From Erigeron canadensis (taxonomy: Eukaryota; Streptophyta; Magnoliopsida; Asterales; Asteraceae): DNA of 64,000 bases. The first letter of the stretch is position 1; every line of letters begins with the position of its first letter. Of the stretch, positions 44,706 through 54,953 are shown piece by piece. Location of the stretch: NCBI RefSeq assembly GCF_010389155.1, contig NC_057765.1:1364001-1428000 (forward strand), written 5' to 3'. Position numbers and translations under genes: made by a program. The notes under the pieces were generated by a model. That model saw nothing but the letters and a program-made list of their open reading frames with translations. It did not search any database and was not told the DNA's origin.

Positions 44706-45143
44706 TGTTGGAACCACGTTAATGTGACCGTCACTGATCGTTTATCATTCGTGATATGATAATTGACGATAACTAAAATCCCTATGTCTAGTAAATATAA
44801 GAGGGGCGTATTTACTCTTAAAGACATATTATAGGGTTTCCCATTAGATGATTAGAAATACGGGGACTTATATTGCACATACTAAACACCAGAGAGCTAA
44901 AGTTGTAAATGATCTCTCTATAAATAGAGAGTCATTCCCAACAATTTTAACCATAATCTTTCATCTAATTCTTGTGTGTGTTTCTCTCCTAAGTTCTCAA
45001 TCTCATCTAAATACAATCATCTCGTTTTAAGAACCCGGCATCAATGGCAAACATTATTGCTCTTACAGGGTCCACTAGATCAGGTATTATTATTATATCA
45101 TATTTTCATTATATTTACAACACGAATCATAATTATTCCAACA
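44706..45143 (+). repeat. 3' LTR of the old Copia element
   Basis: Starts TGTTGGAACCACG and ends TTATTCCAACA, so the eight terminal bases (TGTTGGAA/TTCCAACA) are perfect inverted repeats. A polypurine tract precedes it and a TATA-like TCTATAAATAGAGAG lies at about 44,917. Length 438 bp. The matching 5' LTR survives only as its last 20 or so bases at 25,751-25,770. Confidence 0.85.
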
Positions 45144-45173
45144 TAGTATTGATCATAGACTGATAGACGATCA

Positions 45174-46720
45174 GTGGATAGAATTGCTTGCATTACACCA
45201 TGGATTAATATGATTCCCAAAAAAATAAACATCTTCGTTTGGCGACTTCTTCGTGATTGCATTCCTACAAAAATTAATTTGTTCGCGAGGATCGGAGGAT
45301 ATATCGATGTCACTTCCATCAGGTGCTCCACTTGCAAAGTGGGGATTGAAACTTCTAAACATATTTTCCAAAACTGTTCGATTACCAAGTAAACAAGAAT
45401 CCTAGCTACTTAGTGATTGGTTAAAGGCTGACATTCCTATGACTTCCCCTAAAAATCAGTTGCTTTGGTGTGACAATGGTCGATTTGCTGGAAAAAAAAA
45501 TATTCTTAAAGCTATATTATATTGAAGTGTGATCATTTTATTATAAATCGCATGTCCGGGAATAATTTAAGCCTACGGGGTCACACGAAATGACACGGTA
45601 ACTCGGTAATATTAATTGATATATTAAAGTAATATATTGATTAGTTTGATCACGAAATGATTAATTAAACATAATTAAAGGGTTAATTGTATTTAATTAA
45701 TTAAAGAGGAGGATTAAAATGTGAAAATTGGAAAATTAATTTTGGCCCTAAAACTAAAGGGGGACGGTTGGGTTAAGGCTTTGTAAGCCTTAATCTAGCT
45801 TATTTTCCAAGCTAAGTTTAACCTAATTAAGTCCTATAAATAGAGGCTTAATTCTTGGTTTTTCAACACTTTTTTCACATAAGCTTTCTCTCTTTTTTCT
45901 CCCTTTTTCTTTGAAGTGGCCGAAATCTCTTTTCCTTAAGGGGATTTCGACTTCAAGTTAAGGGTTTGAACAAAGGGTTGTTCGGTTAGTGATCGGGGTA
46001 CTAGCATACATTATTCGGGGTGTCTAGTGTGCGATCGTAGAGGGGTTTTGCTTTAAACCCTAAGCAATAATAATATCATTATTATTATTATTATCTTATT
46101 GGAGCTTTGCATAGGGTACACAACTCAATTCTATTCTTTGTTAATTAATTTGATTGGATATTTGATTCGATTTCTTCCGTTGCGCTTATTCGTGATTATG
46201 TATGTTTATGTGCTCATATTCTAACATATTATTCATTTGGTGGTGGTAGCAAAGGAACAACGTTCTTCACAACGACATTCAAGAGACTAGTAACGATATC
46301 TTCAACTCCATTGTGGCCTGCTCGCACCTGTACGTGGATTGTCAATCGTTGTCCACATGCTAATATGTCCTGGCTTGATTGGAGTGGAAATCATGGACTC
46401 TTTAATTGAGTTTAGTATTGTGTTGCTACGTCTTTTGTTTTTTTCCTTTTTAGTTCGTGTACCTTCCTCGAGTCCTGTTTGGGTTCGTATCAAAAACACC
46501 CTAGAGTGAAAACCAATGGCGTGACCTCTATGGGTGGGGGCTTTTTCTCCCTTTTTATGTACCTCGCAGTAAGGACTCGAAATGACTCTAGAGTGTTTTA
46601 TTTTTTAGTGTATCTATAGTAGTTCTCCTTTTTTGTGCTGTATTCACCTAACAACTAACGTCTTGCTAGTTTGTTTTTTAATTATATTTTACTGCCGTTC
46701 CAATAAAAAAAATATAACTC
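45174..46720 (+). pseudogene. LINE 3' end: zinc-binding reverse-transcriptase domain, split by a solo LTR
   Basis: The frame 45,174-45,392 (KKINIFVWRLLRDCIPTKIN, CSTCKVGIETSKHIFQNC) is the zinc-binding domain that follows reverse transcriptase in plant L1-type LINEs, with the CxxC...HxxxxC pattern. The match resumes after 46,227 in another frame (QRNNVLHNDIQETSNDIFNS), the last conserved block of such LINEs. A probable poly-A end lies at about 46,708 (CCAATAAAAAAAATA). The remainder of the LINE is missing to the left, where the old Copia LTR ends. Confidence 0.7.
45523..46226 (+). mobile_element. Probable solo LTR inserted in the LINE
   Basis: A 704-bp segment starts TGAAGTGTGATC and ends TATTCTAACA (TG...CA). 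It contains a TATA-like CCTATAAATAGAGGC at about 45,834 followed by a CT-rich stretch, and has no coding frame. It interrupts the LINE domain. The flanking five bases are TATAT and TATTA, so the target duplication is poor. No polypurine tract or primer site is attached, which fits a solo LTR. Confidence 0.6.
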
Positions 46721-47229
46721 AAACTAATATCGTTTTATAACTGTTTGACATTATATATGTTGATTTATTTAGTCTTTACTTTTATTAAAGAATAATTTTT
46801 AGCATTTCTTTATCTTTTATACAGATTGATTTGCTTTCGTAAGAGGTTGAGCTAAAAGAGTCTACTACATTTGATGAAGGGCAATCTATTTTAAGTTTTG
46901 GGTCTCTTATTTGAAATTTAGTTTTAGATTAGGCTCTCTCGTGTTTCTAATAGGTTTCCTCAAATTGTGTTGTGGCTATCTTTTGGTTTTCTTGAATGTT
47001 AGAGAACTTTGTCTAATAATATTTGTAAATGTATTGAAAATTGAAATTGATGGAATAGTTCTTTTCGTTTTTAATGTTTAAAGCAATCTTGATTAGTAAT
47101 ACATCATAAAGCTACCATTGTAACACATTTTGATGGCACAAGATTTCTACAATTAAATCTAGCTCGTCGTCATTGTCAAACAGGTCTAACGACACAAAGG
47201 TTGTGCCACAAAATACTAATTCTTTTACT
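46721..47229. other. Intergenic spacer
   Basis: AT-rich, no frame or boundary recognised. Confidence 0.4.
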
Positions 47230-47489
47230 TACATAAAACTTAGGCTATAGTGACAACACTAAAAACTGTCACTAAAGGTGGTGAAGTCAATAATGGCATA
47301 ACAAAAAGTGCCACTAAAAACCATAAGACCTATAGTGACATACCAAAAAGTGTCACTAAGACCCTTTTAGTGGCAGCGTTTCTAGTGACATTTTTTTTTC
47401 TGCCACCCATTACTTGGGGGACTTTAGTGCCATTTTTTCAATATTTAGTGATACTTTTTGTGTGCCAGATATGGTATTTATTTGTAGTG
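47230..47489. repeat. GTGACA/TGTCAC motif array ending in a CACTA-like terminus
   Basis: At least eight copies of AGTGACA, GTGTCACTAA, AGTGCCACTAA or TTTAGTGCCA occur in both orientations within 260 bases. Clustered short repeats in both orientations are typical of CACTA subterminal regions. The right edge TTTGTAGTG (47,481-47,489) is the reverse complement of CACTACAAA, the usual CACTA end. I did not find the matching left end, so this may be a remnant. Confidence 0.5.
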
Positions 47490-48349
47490 TAATTTGGTAA
47501 ACTGATATGTTGTGCACGTGGGGACACTTAACAGCTAAACTGACATTTGTCATGTCCATTTATGGTCCGAGTGCATAAATGACAAGTTGAGATAAGACTA
47601 ACGTAATTATTAAACTATATGGAGGAAATCAGTAATATGGTATATAGTTCAGGTATCATTTATGTAAATAACCCTAAAATTTAACATGTGAAGGGATTTT
47701 TCATTCAATTTAAATTTGAGACAACACCATTATATATATATATAGGGTAAAGTTATATATATATATATACTAGGTCTTTTACCTGCACGATGTGCGGATT
47801 TTTTTTAAAGCAGTATAATAATAAACTATATTATGAAACATGAAAAATATAGTGACCTCTAATCCTTAGATGATAGATTATGTAATGTGAACTCCATGCA
47901 TAATGTTTTAACATACAAATAGACCTAAATTCAGGTTGAAATTTGGCATTGAGGACTTTGGCTATACTTTAAAGAATTGTTATAGTTGGTCGAATACCCG
48001 CAACATACAATTAGGTCAACAAAACAAAACAATGAAGCGTAGTGTAGACCTACATGTAAAGTTGAAACACGCGAATTCGATTTATTGGAGTGCCCAGAGT
48101 ATATGATCAAGAATTAGGTGAAGATGTCTGGACTCTGAACCAACCTATTTTGATACATCTATTATCGTCTATTAGTTCATATAGAGTATATTATTTCCAC
48201 ATCTTGATGATTGAATCTTTTGATTACATAGAGCTTGATGAATATTTAACTATTTGTTAAATAGCAATTATATACATACACAAAATAAAACTTAAAAAAA
48301 CCCTTTTTATAGAATTACTAATGTGATTAGATTATATTACCATTCATCC

Positions 48350-48488
48350 TATATACATACAAATGAAATTAATAACAAATGAATTTGCAATCGTACGTAC
48401 AATTCTAACAAATATAAGAATTTAGTAATATAGAATTTGTAATCGTACGTACAAAGTAACGATTTTATTAAAAATAAAATTAAAAATA

Positions 48489-48523
<35 letters not shown>

Positions 48524-48926
48524 CAACAACAACAACAATAATAATAAAGGGTATGTAAGAATTTGTAGATTTGTAATATTCTTGCCAAATTAATGTTGAC
48601 CAATCCCATAAATATATTGTTTTTCATATACAATATATCCAATTTTATAGTTTCTGTATTCTAATTTATACTATATTTTCTATAAAAAAAAGATTGATAA
48701 TTTAAAAAAAAAAATATGAAGATGCCACATAGGATAAGTCAACATTTAAACATAGCTTTGATTTAGAGAGGATGACTTAAAAGGCTAGGATTCCATACAA
48801 ATGGAATCAATAACAAATGAATTTGTAATCGTACGTACAATTCTAACAAATATAAGGATTTAGTAATATAGAATTTGTAATCGTACGTACAAAGTGACGA
48901 TTTTATTAAAAATAAAAATAAAAATA

Positions 48927-48994
<68 letters not shown>

Positions 48995-49260
48995 TAATAA
49001 TAATAAAGGGTATGTAAGAATTTGTGGATTTGTAATATTCTTGCCAAATTAATGTTAATCAATCCCATAAATATATTGTTTTTCATATACGATATATCCA
49101 ATTTTATAGTTTCTATATTCTAATTTATACTATATTTTCTATAAAAAAAGATTGATAATTTAAAAAAAACATGGAGATGCCACATAGGATAAATCTTATG
49201 TGGCAACATTTAAGCATAGCTTTGATTTAGGGAGGATGGCTTAAAAGGCTAGGATTCTTA
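48350..49260. repeat. Tandem duplication of about 440 bp with TAA microsatellites
   Basis: Copies at about 48,360-48,790 and 48,797-49,256 share TGAATTTGYAATCGTACGTAC (twice per copy), GGGTATGTAAGAATTTGTRGA, CAATCCCATAAATATATTG and AAGGCTAGGATTC. Each contains a (TAA)n tract: about 14 repeats with CAA interruptions in copy 1 and about 26 in copy 2. Long tyrosine-rich open frames on the minus strand come from this tract and are not genes. Confidence 0.85.
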
Positions 49261-49280
49261 CTGTTTTAATATTTATATAA

Positions 49281-49488
49281 ATAGGTTTTAGGTAAAATAA
49301 AACAAGTATTAAAGTAAAACATGTAAAACAATATATTTCTTTTCACTAAAAATCACCGTGCATCATGAAAATTATCGTGCATCAATTGCTTCGTGAATCT
49401 TCGTGTATCAATTTAATCATGATCTAAGGGTCAAAATCTTGTCTTATTTGTTTTACTTTAATACTTATTTTACAATACCCTATCCCTA
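49281..49488. repeat. Short inverted-repeat element
   Basis: ATAGGTTTTAGGTAAAATAA, then AACAAGTATTAAAGTAAAAC, at 49,281-49,320 is matched by the reverse complement in GTTTTACTTTAATACTTATT and TTACAATACCCTATCC at 49,450-49,485. The core contains two copies of a 'cgtgcatcA' theme. Total about 208 bp; family unknown. Confidence 0.6.
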
Positions 49489-50246
49489 TATAAAATAAAG
49501 TGGAACATGCTTAGCTACAGTATACGTGCTAATGTTAACAATTTTGTCTTCTTCTTAATTTTTTATTTTTTTTTAATTCTTTTTATATATGATACTATAT
49601 TGTTAGAGTTTTTTACTTTTACCACTTAACTTTTAGGTTTTTTAACTTTAGTCTAACTTTGGTTATGAAAGCCAAAGAGAAATCCAATAATCGGGATTTG
49701 AAAGTTCATTATATGACATAGACATTTTACAAGATTTTTACATAACATAGACATTTGGTCATAGTTAGTTACATCCATAGGTAATAATCCCTTTTACTTT
49801 CTATTTCTTATTATAAGGTTTCCAACTTTTACCATCAAACTCTATGTCTTTTCAACTTTGGCTACCCATTTTTTTTATATAGTAAACTTTTAGCATCCAA
49901 ACTTTTGGGTACTAGATGTATGTTTGCATGATGCGGCGGTGATCCGTTGCCCGGATAAAAATTCTAGTTGCATATATGCTATTTCAACTCACCAAACACG
50001 AATAAAATTTTGAACCTTGCAAGGAAAGTAAATATGGATCGGAGAAACTCATATCAACCAAAATGATGAAAGAGGAAGCAACATCACATCCCCACTTCAT
50101 CATGATGCTTTTGAAAAGCTTCAAATTATCCCATTTTCCATAGTATTATAATGCCCAACTTTGATCTTTTGTATCCTCTGATGGATGGTTTTGAACCCTA
50201 CCACTTCTCATTCCAATAGTTTCAAAATTATCTTTAATTAATCAAA
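49489..50246 (+). promoter_or_regulatory. Upstream region of the 177-residue gene
   Basis: AT-rich flank. The last 250 bases probably include the promoter and 5' UTR of the gene at 50,247. No specific element can be named beyond the Helitron-like end at 49,968. Confidence 0.3.
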
Positions 50247-50780
50247 ATGCAAGCTATAATAAACCCAAAAAACAAGAATAATAACCCAAGAGGTTTTCAA
50301 AGAAACCAAATGCAAACTTGCAACCTTTTGTCGATCGCAAGGTGTTTCAATGGATGTCGAGATCATACTCAAGTGTCGGGGTTTGGGACAAGGGTTTGGA
50401 ACCTTAGTGATAGACCCGTTGAGCTACAAATAAGGGTGGGATCGATTTTGAAAAAAGTTCATACGCTTAAGCCTGGTTCGTCAAAGAGGTTAAAAAGCAA
50501 GAAGATTTATAAGGCTTATGTTCCTGGTGGTGGCAATCATAGCAAAAATGGCAAAAATAATTGCAGTGGTGGTGGAGATAGGAGTTTCTTGTATTACTAT
50601 GACGAAACATGTCATCCATACATTTGGATACATGACACTTCAGGTGACTTTTCAAGAATGGTGAGACAACAATACATTAGTCTTGAAGATCTAAGAGATT
50701 GTTGTGAGATCAAGATCTTTAGGGATCATCTAAAAGGCTCCATATCTATAAGAAAGAAGCCTAGACCCGACTTTTGCTGA
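50247..50780 (+). CDS. Conserved plant protein of unknown function, 177 residues
   Basis: A single intact frame. The N-terminus is basic and Asn-rich. From about residue 45 a compact conserved-looking domain runs GFGTRVWNLSDRPVELQIRV, SILKKVHTLKPGSSKRLKSK, then a Gly/Asn-rich loop (GGGNHSKNGKNNCSGGG), then FLYYYDETCHPYIWIHDTSG, RMVRQQYISLEDLRDCCEIK and RKKPRPDFC at the end. The regular alternation of hydrophobic and polar residues suggests a beta-rich fold. I recognise it as a plant protein type that recurs in eudicots but know no named domain or function. No signal peptide or membrane helix. It lacks introns and the frame is clean, so it is probably a real gene. Start chosen as the first ATG of the frame; the conserved part begins later, so a downstream start (Met 22) is possible. 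Confidence 0.8.
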   Translation: MQAIINPKNKNNNPRGFQRNQMQTCNLLSIARCFNGCRDHTQVSGFGTRVWNLSDRPVELQIRVGSILKKVHTLKPGSSKRLKSKKIYKAYVPGGGNHSKNGKNNCSGGGDRSFLYYYDETCHPYIWIHDTSGDFSRMVRQQYISLEDLRDCCEIKIFRDHLKGSISIRKKPRPDFC

Positions 50781-52009
50781 TTTCTATTTTTTGTTGTTTG
50801 TACTTTTTCTTTCTTTTATTTTAGTACGATATGAATATGAATGAAGATATATTCTTGTTAAATGTGTTCGATCATCAAAAGTTGTCTCGTTTGATCGATC
50901 ATGAATTGCTAGTAAGTTTATTGTATGCTTTTTCTTTTATCTCGACAGGCTATTTGTGTTGCAGAAAATTAAGCAATATAATGTATTGAATTTGTGTTAT
51001 CCTACTTCCATAGTCGAGCTCTTTACTACAAAAACCATATTCGTTTACCATTAAAATCATACACTCATCTTAACTTGCTCAAAATCGTTTTGAGATCAAT
51101 CTATATATGATATAAAAAAAAATAATTTGCTCTACAAGACTTCTGATTTTTGTAACTGAAATAATCATTTCATCGTTAAAAAGCCCACTAGACTACAAAA
51201 AAGATGCACCTTTTGACTTTGGCAGTCAAATCAAGAGCCTTACGACTAAATTTACTAGACTTAAGTGAATTAAAATGAGTACCGCAATGGGAAATTTTGA
51301 TGTGTTCTTCTTTCTTTTCGGCTAAGGTAGCTTGATAAGTAGGCAACATGAATATCTTACAAGAGATCTCGGCAAGTAAGATTTTTCTAATGAATCGTCT
51401 GATCTCGTTAGCTTGAATTTCGTGACTTGATCTTTTAATTTCTCTAATTAGTTTAGTCCTCGATGACATCGTCCGTTGGGACTATCCGGACTTACTTGGG
51501 TGACATGGGTTTCTGTCCTGATTAAAGCGAAATATGTTGCCAATCCCATTGTACTCATGCCGTTGTACTTTGGTTTTGGTGGTTTATTATTCTACTAGTC
51601 ATTTGGTACTTCATCAAATTTATTTGACTTTTTAAAATATTGGTAGAATATGAGTTTGTTTATGATGGTTTCTTTGAAAACATGCATGGTAAAGATCATG
51701 AAAGAAAATTTTTTAAAATACTTTATGAAAATGCCTCTCAATTTTGCTTGTGTTCCCACAATGAACCCCAATTTGAATGATAGCAGCCTTGAAGTGCTTT
51801 TGGAAAAAATAAGTGATGATTCGGGGTGTTGGGAAGTGGATATGAACTTTTCTATGAATGTAAAAAAGTTAATAATTTGTTTCTACACAAACTCCATTGC
51901 TCATTTCACCATTAGGGAGAATCAACTTTACTCATTTCAATCTCTGTCATCAAAAGAAAAAGGGCTAGCTCTGCTTAATTACGGATTACTGTCGATTGCT
52001 GATTTCCAT
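50781..52009. other. 3' flank and intergenic spacer
   Basis: A possible 3' UTR extends to about 50,850. Two modest frames (51,469-51,188 minus; 51,650-52,021 plus) have protein-like composition but no family I can name. A stretch near 51,650 read in another frame (YEFVYDGFFENMHGKDHERK) could be a decayed exon. Left unassigned. Confidence 0.35.
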
Positions 52010-52760
52010 TTTTATTGTTAATGTTTTGTTAATTTTGACACTTGCTCGATTAAGCTATTGATTGGACAAAATAGTTGAATGTTAAGTTTGAGATATTGCT
52101 TGCTGAAGACCTGCTTGTGGAAACGTCTGAATGAGAACGTGTATGAAATAGTTTCTATTTGATCAGACCACCATATTTGTTCAGACAAGCATAATGCGAT
52201 CCAGACTATTGTATGGTCTCTAGTCTTGTTCAGGCGATCCATTGTAGGGCATAAATCATTAGAAGGCCTTTTGTTTATTATTTGCGGTCATATCCCTTGT
52301 AGTTTCTAGTCAGAAAATGTTGATTCTTTTAACACACAAGTACGCGCTATATCCTACAAGTTTGTATTAATGTGAGAACGTTAATACTACCATTAGTTTA
52401 ATACAAACTTGGAGTACGGCACAATTGTGTGCTAAAATAATCAACATTTTATGACTAGAAGCTAGCAACGTGACCGCACATAATAAACAAAAGGTTTTCA
52501 TTCAAAATATACCCCACACAAGACCAGAGAGCACATGACAACAATTTGGATCGCATAACGCTTGTATGAACAAAATATAAGCGAAACAAAAGTTTGATGA
52601 AACTGAAACTATTTCATCCACATTTTTATTCAGACATTTTCAAAGGCTGTGTGCAAGCAATATTTCAGAATTAACATTCACCTATTGCATTCAAGCAATT
52701 TCAACTTAATCAAGCAACTATCAAAAATAACAAAAACTTTAACAAAAGTTAACGGGATTT
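52010..52760. repeat. Foldback element of about 750 bp
   Basis: A long imperfect palindrome centred near 52,385. Left arm landmarks ACTTGCTCGATTAAGC, GAAATAGTTTCTATTTGATC, CATAATGCGATCCAGAC, CCTTTTGTTTATTATTTGCG and TCTAGTCAGAAAATGTTGATT are matched in reverse order and complement on the right (CAACATTTTATGACTAGAAG, CGCACATAATAAACAAAAGG, TTTGGATCGCATAACGC, GAAACTATTTCATCC, TAATCAAGCAACT). The arms are about 350 bases at roughly 75-80 per cent identity by eye. No transposase and no clear target duplication. Confidence 0.75.
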
Positions 52761-53238
52761 AGTTATAACAACACCTAATAAATCGCAATAAAGCAACAAT
52801 TAAGCAATAGAGTTTGTGTAAAAATAACTTATGAACTCGATGAATACTAAATTTCTGCTTAAAATTGAAAAGGACTGTACTACATGTGAAAAACTAAATG
52901 CAAGATTGAAGAATGAGAATCGAACACAAATTTGAGAGCTTATCTATTGTGAAATCAGTAACATATGACATGACAGATTCTTTTTTAACATTTGCTACTT
53001 TGCTGGTAAGTAATTTTGGGTTGGATTCTAATTTTATTGTTGGATTGAATTCTTTATTATATTGGGCCTAAAATCTAAGTAAAAAATACGATTAACATGA
53101 CTATGTTGGGTTAGTTTGGGTCACAATACATTGCATGCGGTGTTCAGATTTCAGCATGGTCAATGTACTATGCAACAACTTTTCTGGTATGATCTTGTGA
53201 TAATAAATTATTAATGCATGCCTACAAAGTGTCACACT
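52761..53238. other. Intergenic spacer
   Basis: Nothing recognised. Confidence 0.4.
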
Positions 53239-53703
53239 CACTGCCGGCTCTATTGTAGTTTTGGGTTAGGCGGGTGCTTGAGGCCCCAAATTTATGAGGC
53301 CTCAAATTTTAATCTAGATTTGAGTTTTTTTTACATAAGGACTTTTTTTACTTGGTATTTTTAACATAAGAAACAAGCACTCAAAGTCTCTAATCATCAT
53401 AGGTTAAAAGAATCTTCAATAAAATATTATTGTTCCATCTTCCCTCTATGGTTTCTTTTAATTTATCTTAAATACATTATCTTTCTATGAATTGATTTGA
53501 TTTTGATTAATAATAATGATTTATCTACGTAATTTATTCATGGGTTTATTGTGTTTACTACATTACCTTCTCATTATTTGGTTTTGAACTTCGAACTTGT
53601 ATATATCTTATGCCCGAATAAAAGAGCTTTGGTAGAAATTTTAAAAGAAAGACCTCTAAAATCGATTTTGTTTAAGGCCACAAAAAACGTTGAGCCGGCT
53701 CTG
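53239..53703. mobile_element. hAT-like non-autonomous element, 465 bp
   Basis: Starts CACTGCCGGCTCTATTG and ends GTTGAGCCGGCTCTG, flanked by a perfect 8-bp duplication GTCACACT (53,231-53,238 and 53,704-53,711). The interior has GCTTGAGGCCCCAAATTTATGAGGCC-type sequence near the left end and GACCTCTAAAATCGATTTTG, then TTTAAGGCCACAAAAA, near the right. The same arrangement occurs in the element at 54,954. A 69-codon frame at 53,551-53,760 crosses the right end and is not a gene. Confidence 0.85.
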
Positions 53704-54953
53704 GTCACACTTTATGGCTATTCTCTTAACAAGTTAATGTCTATGTTTAATCCGACTTGAAATTGACTCAACTCGACACTAATCCTTTGACACACCAAAA
53801 ATATATACTATAACAAATTTAAATTGGGAATTATAGTTGTTATTTGTCATGGCCAACAACATAAACAAATAAGCTTTTTCTCTATTCATATATACGAGTA
53901 TTATTTACTATTATACAGTACGTTAGTTTTAGATAATGGAAATAAGACATATAACCCGTTGGACACCTTGTAAGATAGCTACTATGGCCTATAAGCATAA
54001 ATATATACTAGATGGATGCATGTGCGTTGCAGCGGCGATGTCAATGCAATTTTTTAATGGTGTATAGTTCTCCAGGTGATTATAGCAAACATCTTATCGT
54101 TTTCAGACTTTGTCCTCAACTGAAGCCAAATTAATTGTTCACATACAATCTACAAATTGCACGACCAAGTTGAGATTTTCGAATTATATAAATGTACATA
54201 ACTACATATAGTCACTATGAGCTTAGTTTGCTAAAAGGATGACCGAGCTTTTAGTTCCAATTGATGGGCGTTGTGAAGTGGCTAAATCCCAAACTTTCTA
54301 TGAAATTATTTCCTCATTCTGCATAAAAAAAATTATAATAAAAAATAATAAATAGAAAGCAAAAAACAGAAAACAAAACAAACCAAGTCAAAAAATCATT
54401 AATTTAAAATGCTATAACGGCATAATATCGTCATGATATGTGTTATATAAACCAGTTAGTTATTGTGTTAGTTTGGTTTGTTTTATCAAATGGGTCAAAA
54501 GCGAAAGTTTAGATAAAAGGGGACAGGTCAAATGAACAATCAAGGTCCAGATTTGTCAAGAAAATACTCGTAACTACCTAGTAAAATAAGGAATTTTTTG
54601 TGATCTACATGTTCCTACATTCAGCTCCAAAAATAAGAAACACCACATGTAAATGAAACAAAAGTCACTTTTGTTTCTTTTTTGCTTAAATTTAGATAAA
54701 CATGTAGCAATACTCGGATTAAAAAAAATTGATTAATTATGATTCAGCACGAACTCTTTAAAATCCCATATTAGAAAACATGAAAAAAATTGGTTCTTGT
54801 TTTTCTTGAACTTGACCCAAATCACTTTGCTAGTAGTGTTTTGAGCTTCTAGAAGAGCTTTTTGGAATCTTGGCTTTTGGAAACATTTAACTGATGTGAT
54901 CATCTAACAACTCCAAATTTATCTGCCAAATTAATGTATAACTCACCTAACTG
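53704..54953. other. Intergenic spacer with a Helitron-like end at 54,007
   Basis: ACTAGATGGATGCATGTGCG followed by TTGCAGCGGCGATG at 54,007 resembles the reverse complement of a Helitron 3' end, as at 47,769 and 63,841. The other end is not identified. The rest is AT-rich without coding frames. Confidence 0.4.

Larger units (their letters stand above)
47769..49968. mobile_element. Helitron-like segment(s) with two opposing 3'-type ends
   Basis: At 47,769 the sequence ACTAGGTCTTTTACCTGCAC, then GATGTGCGG, is the reverse complement of a Helitron 3' end: a GCAC...GTGC hairpin, a short spacer and CTAGT. At 49,964-49,968, CTAGT follows GCGGCGGTGATCCGTTGCCC and GGATAAAAATT in forward orientation. 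Between them lies the duplicated AT-rich block. Whether this is one rearranged element or two different ones cannot be told. No Rep/helicase gene is present. Confidence 0.45.

Noticed and set aside
48349..49101. Two minus-strand frames with long tyrosine runs
   Set aside because: They are translations of (TAA)n microsatellites in a tandem duplication.
51188..51469. 93-codon minus-strand frame with protein-like composition
   Set aside because: No motif I recognise, no conserved start context and no splice partner. Could be a remnant of a transposon protein, but I cannot support it.
51650..52021. 123-codon plus-strand frame next to the foldback element
   Set aside because: Low-complexity composition and no family match; it stops at the edge of the inverted repeat.
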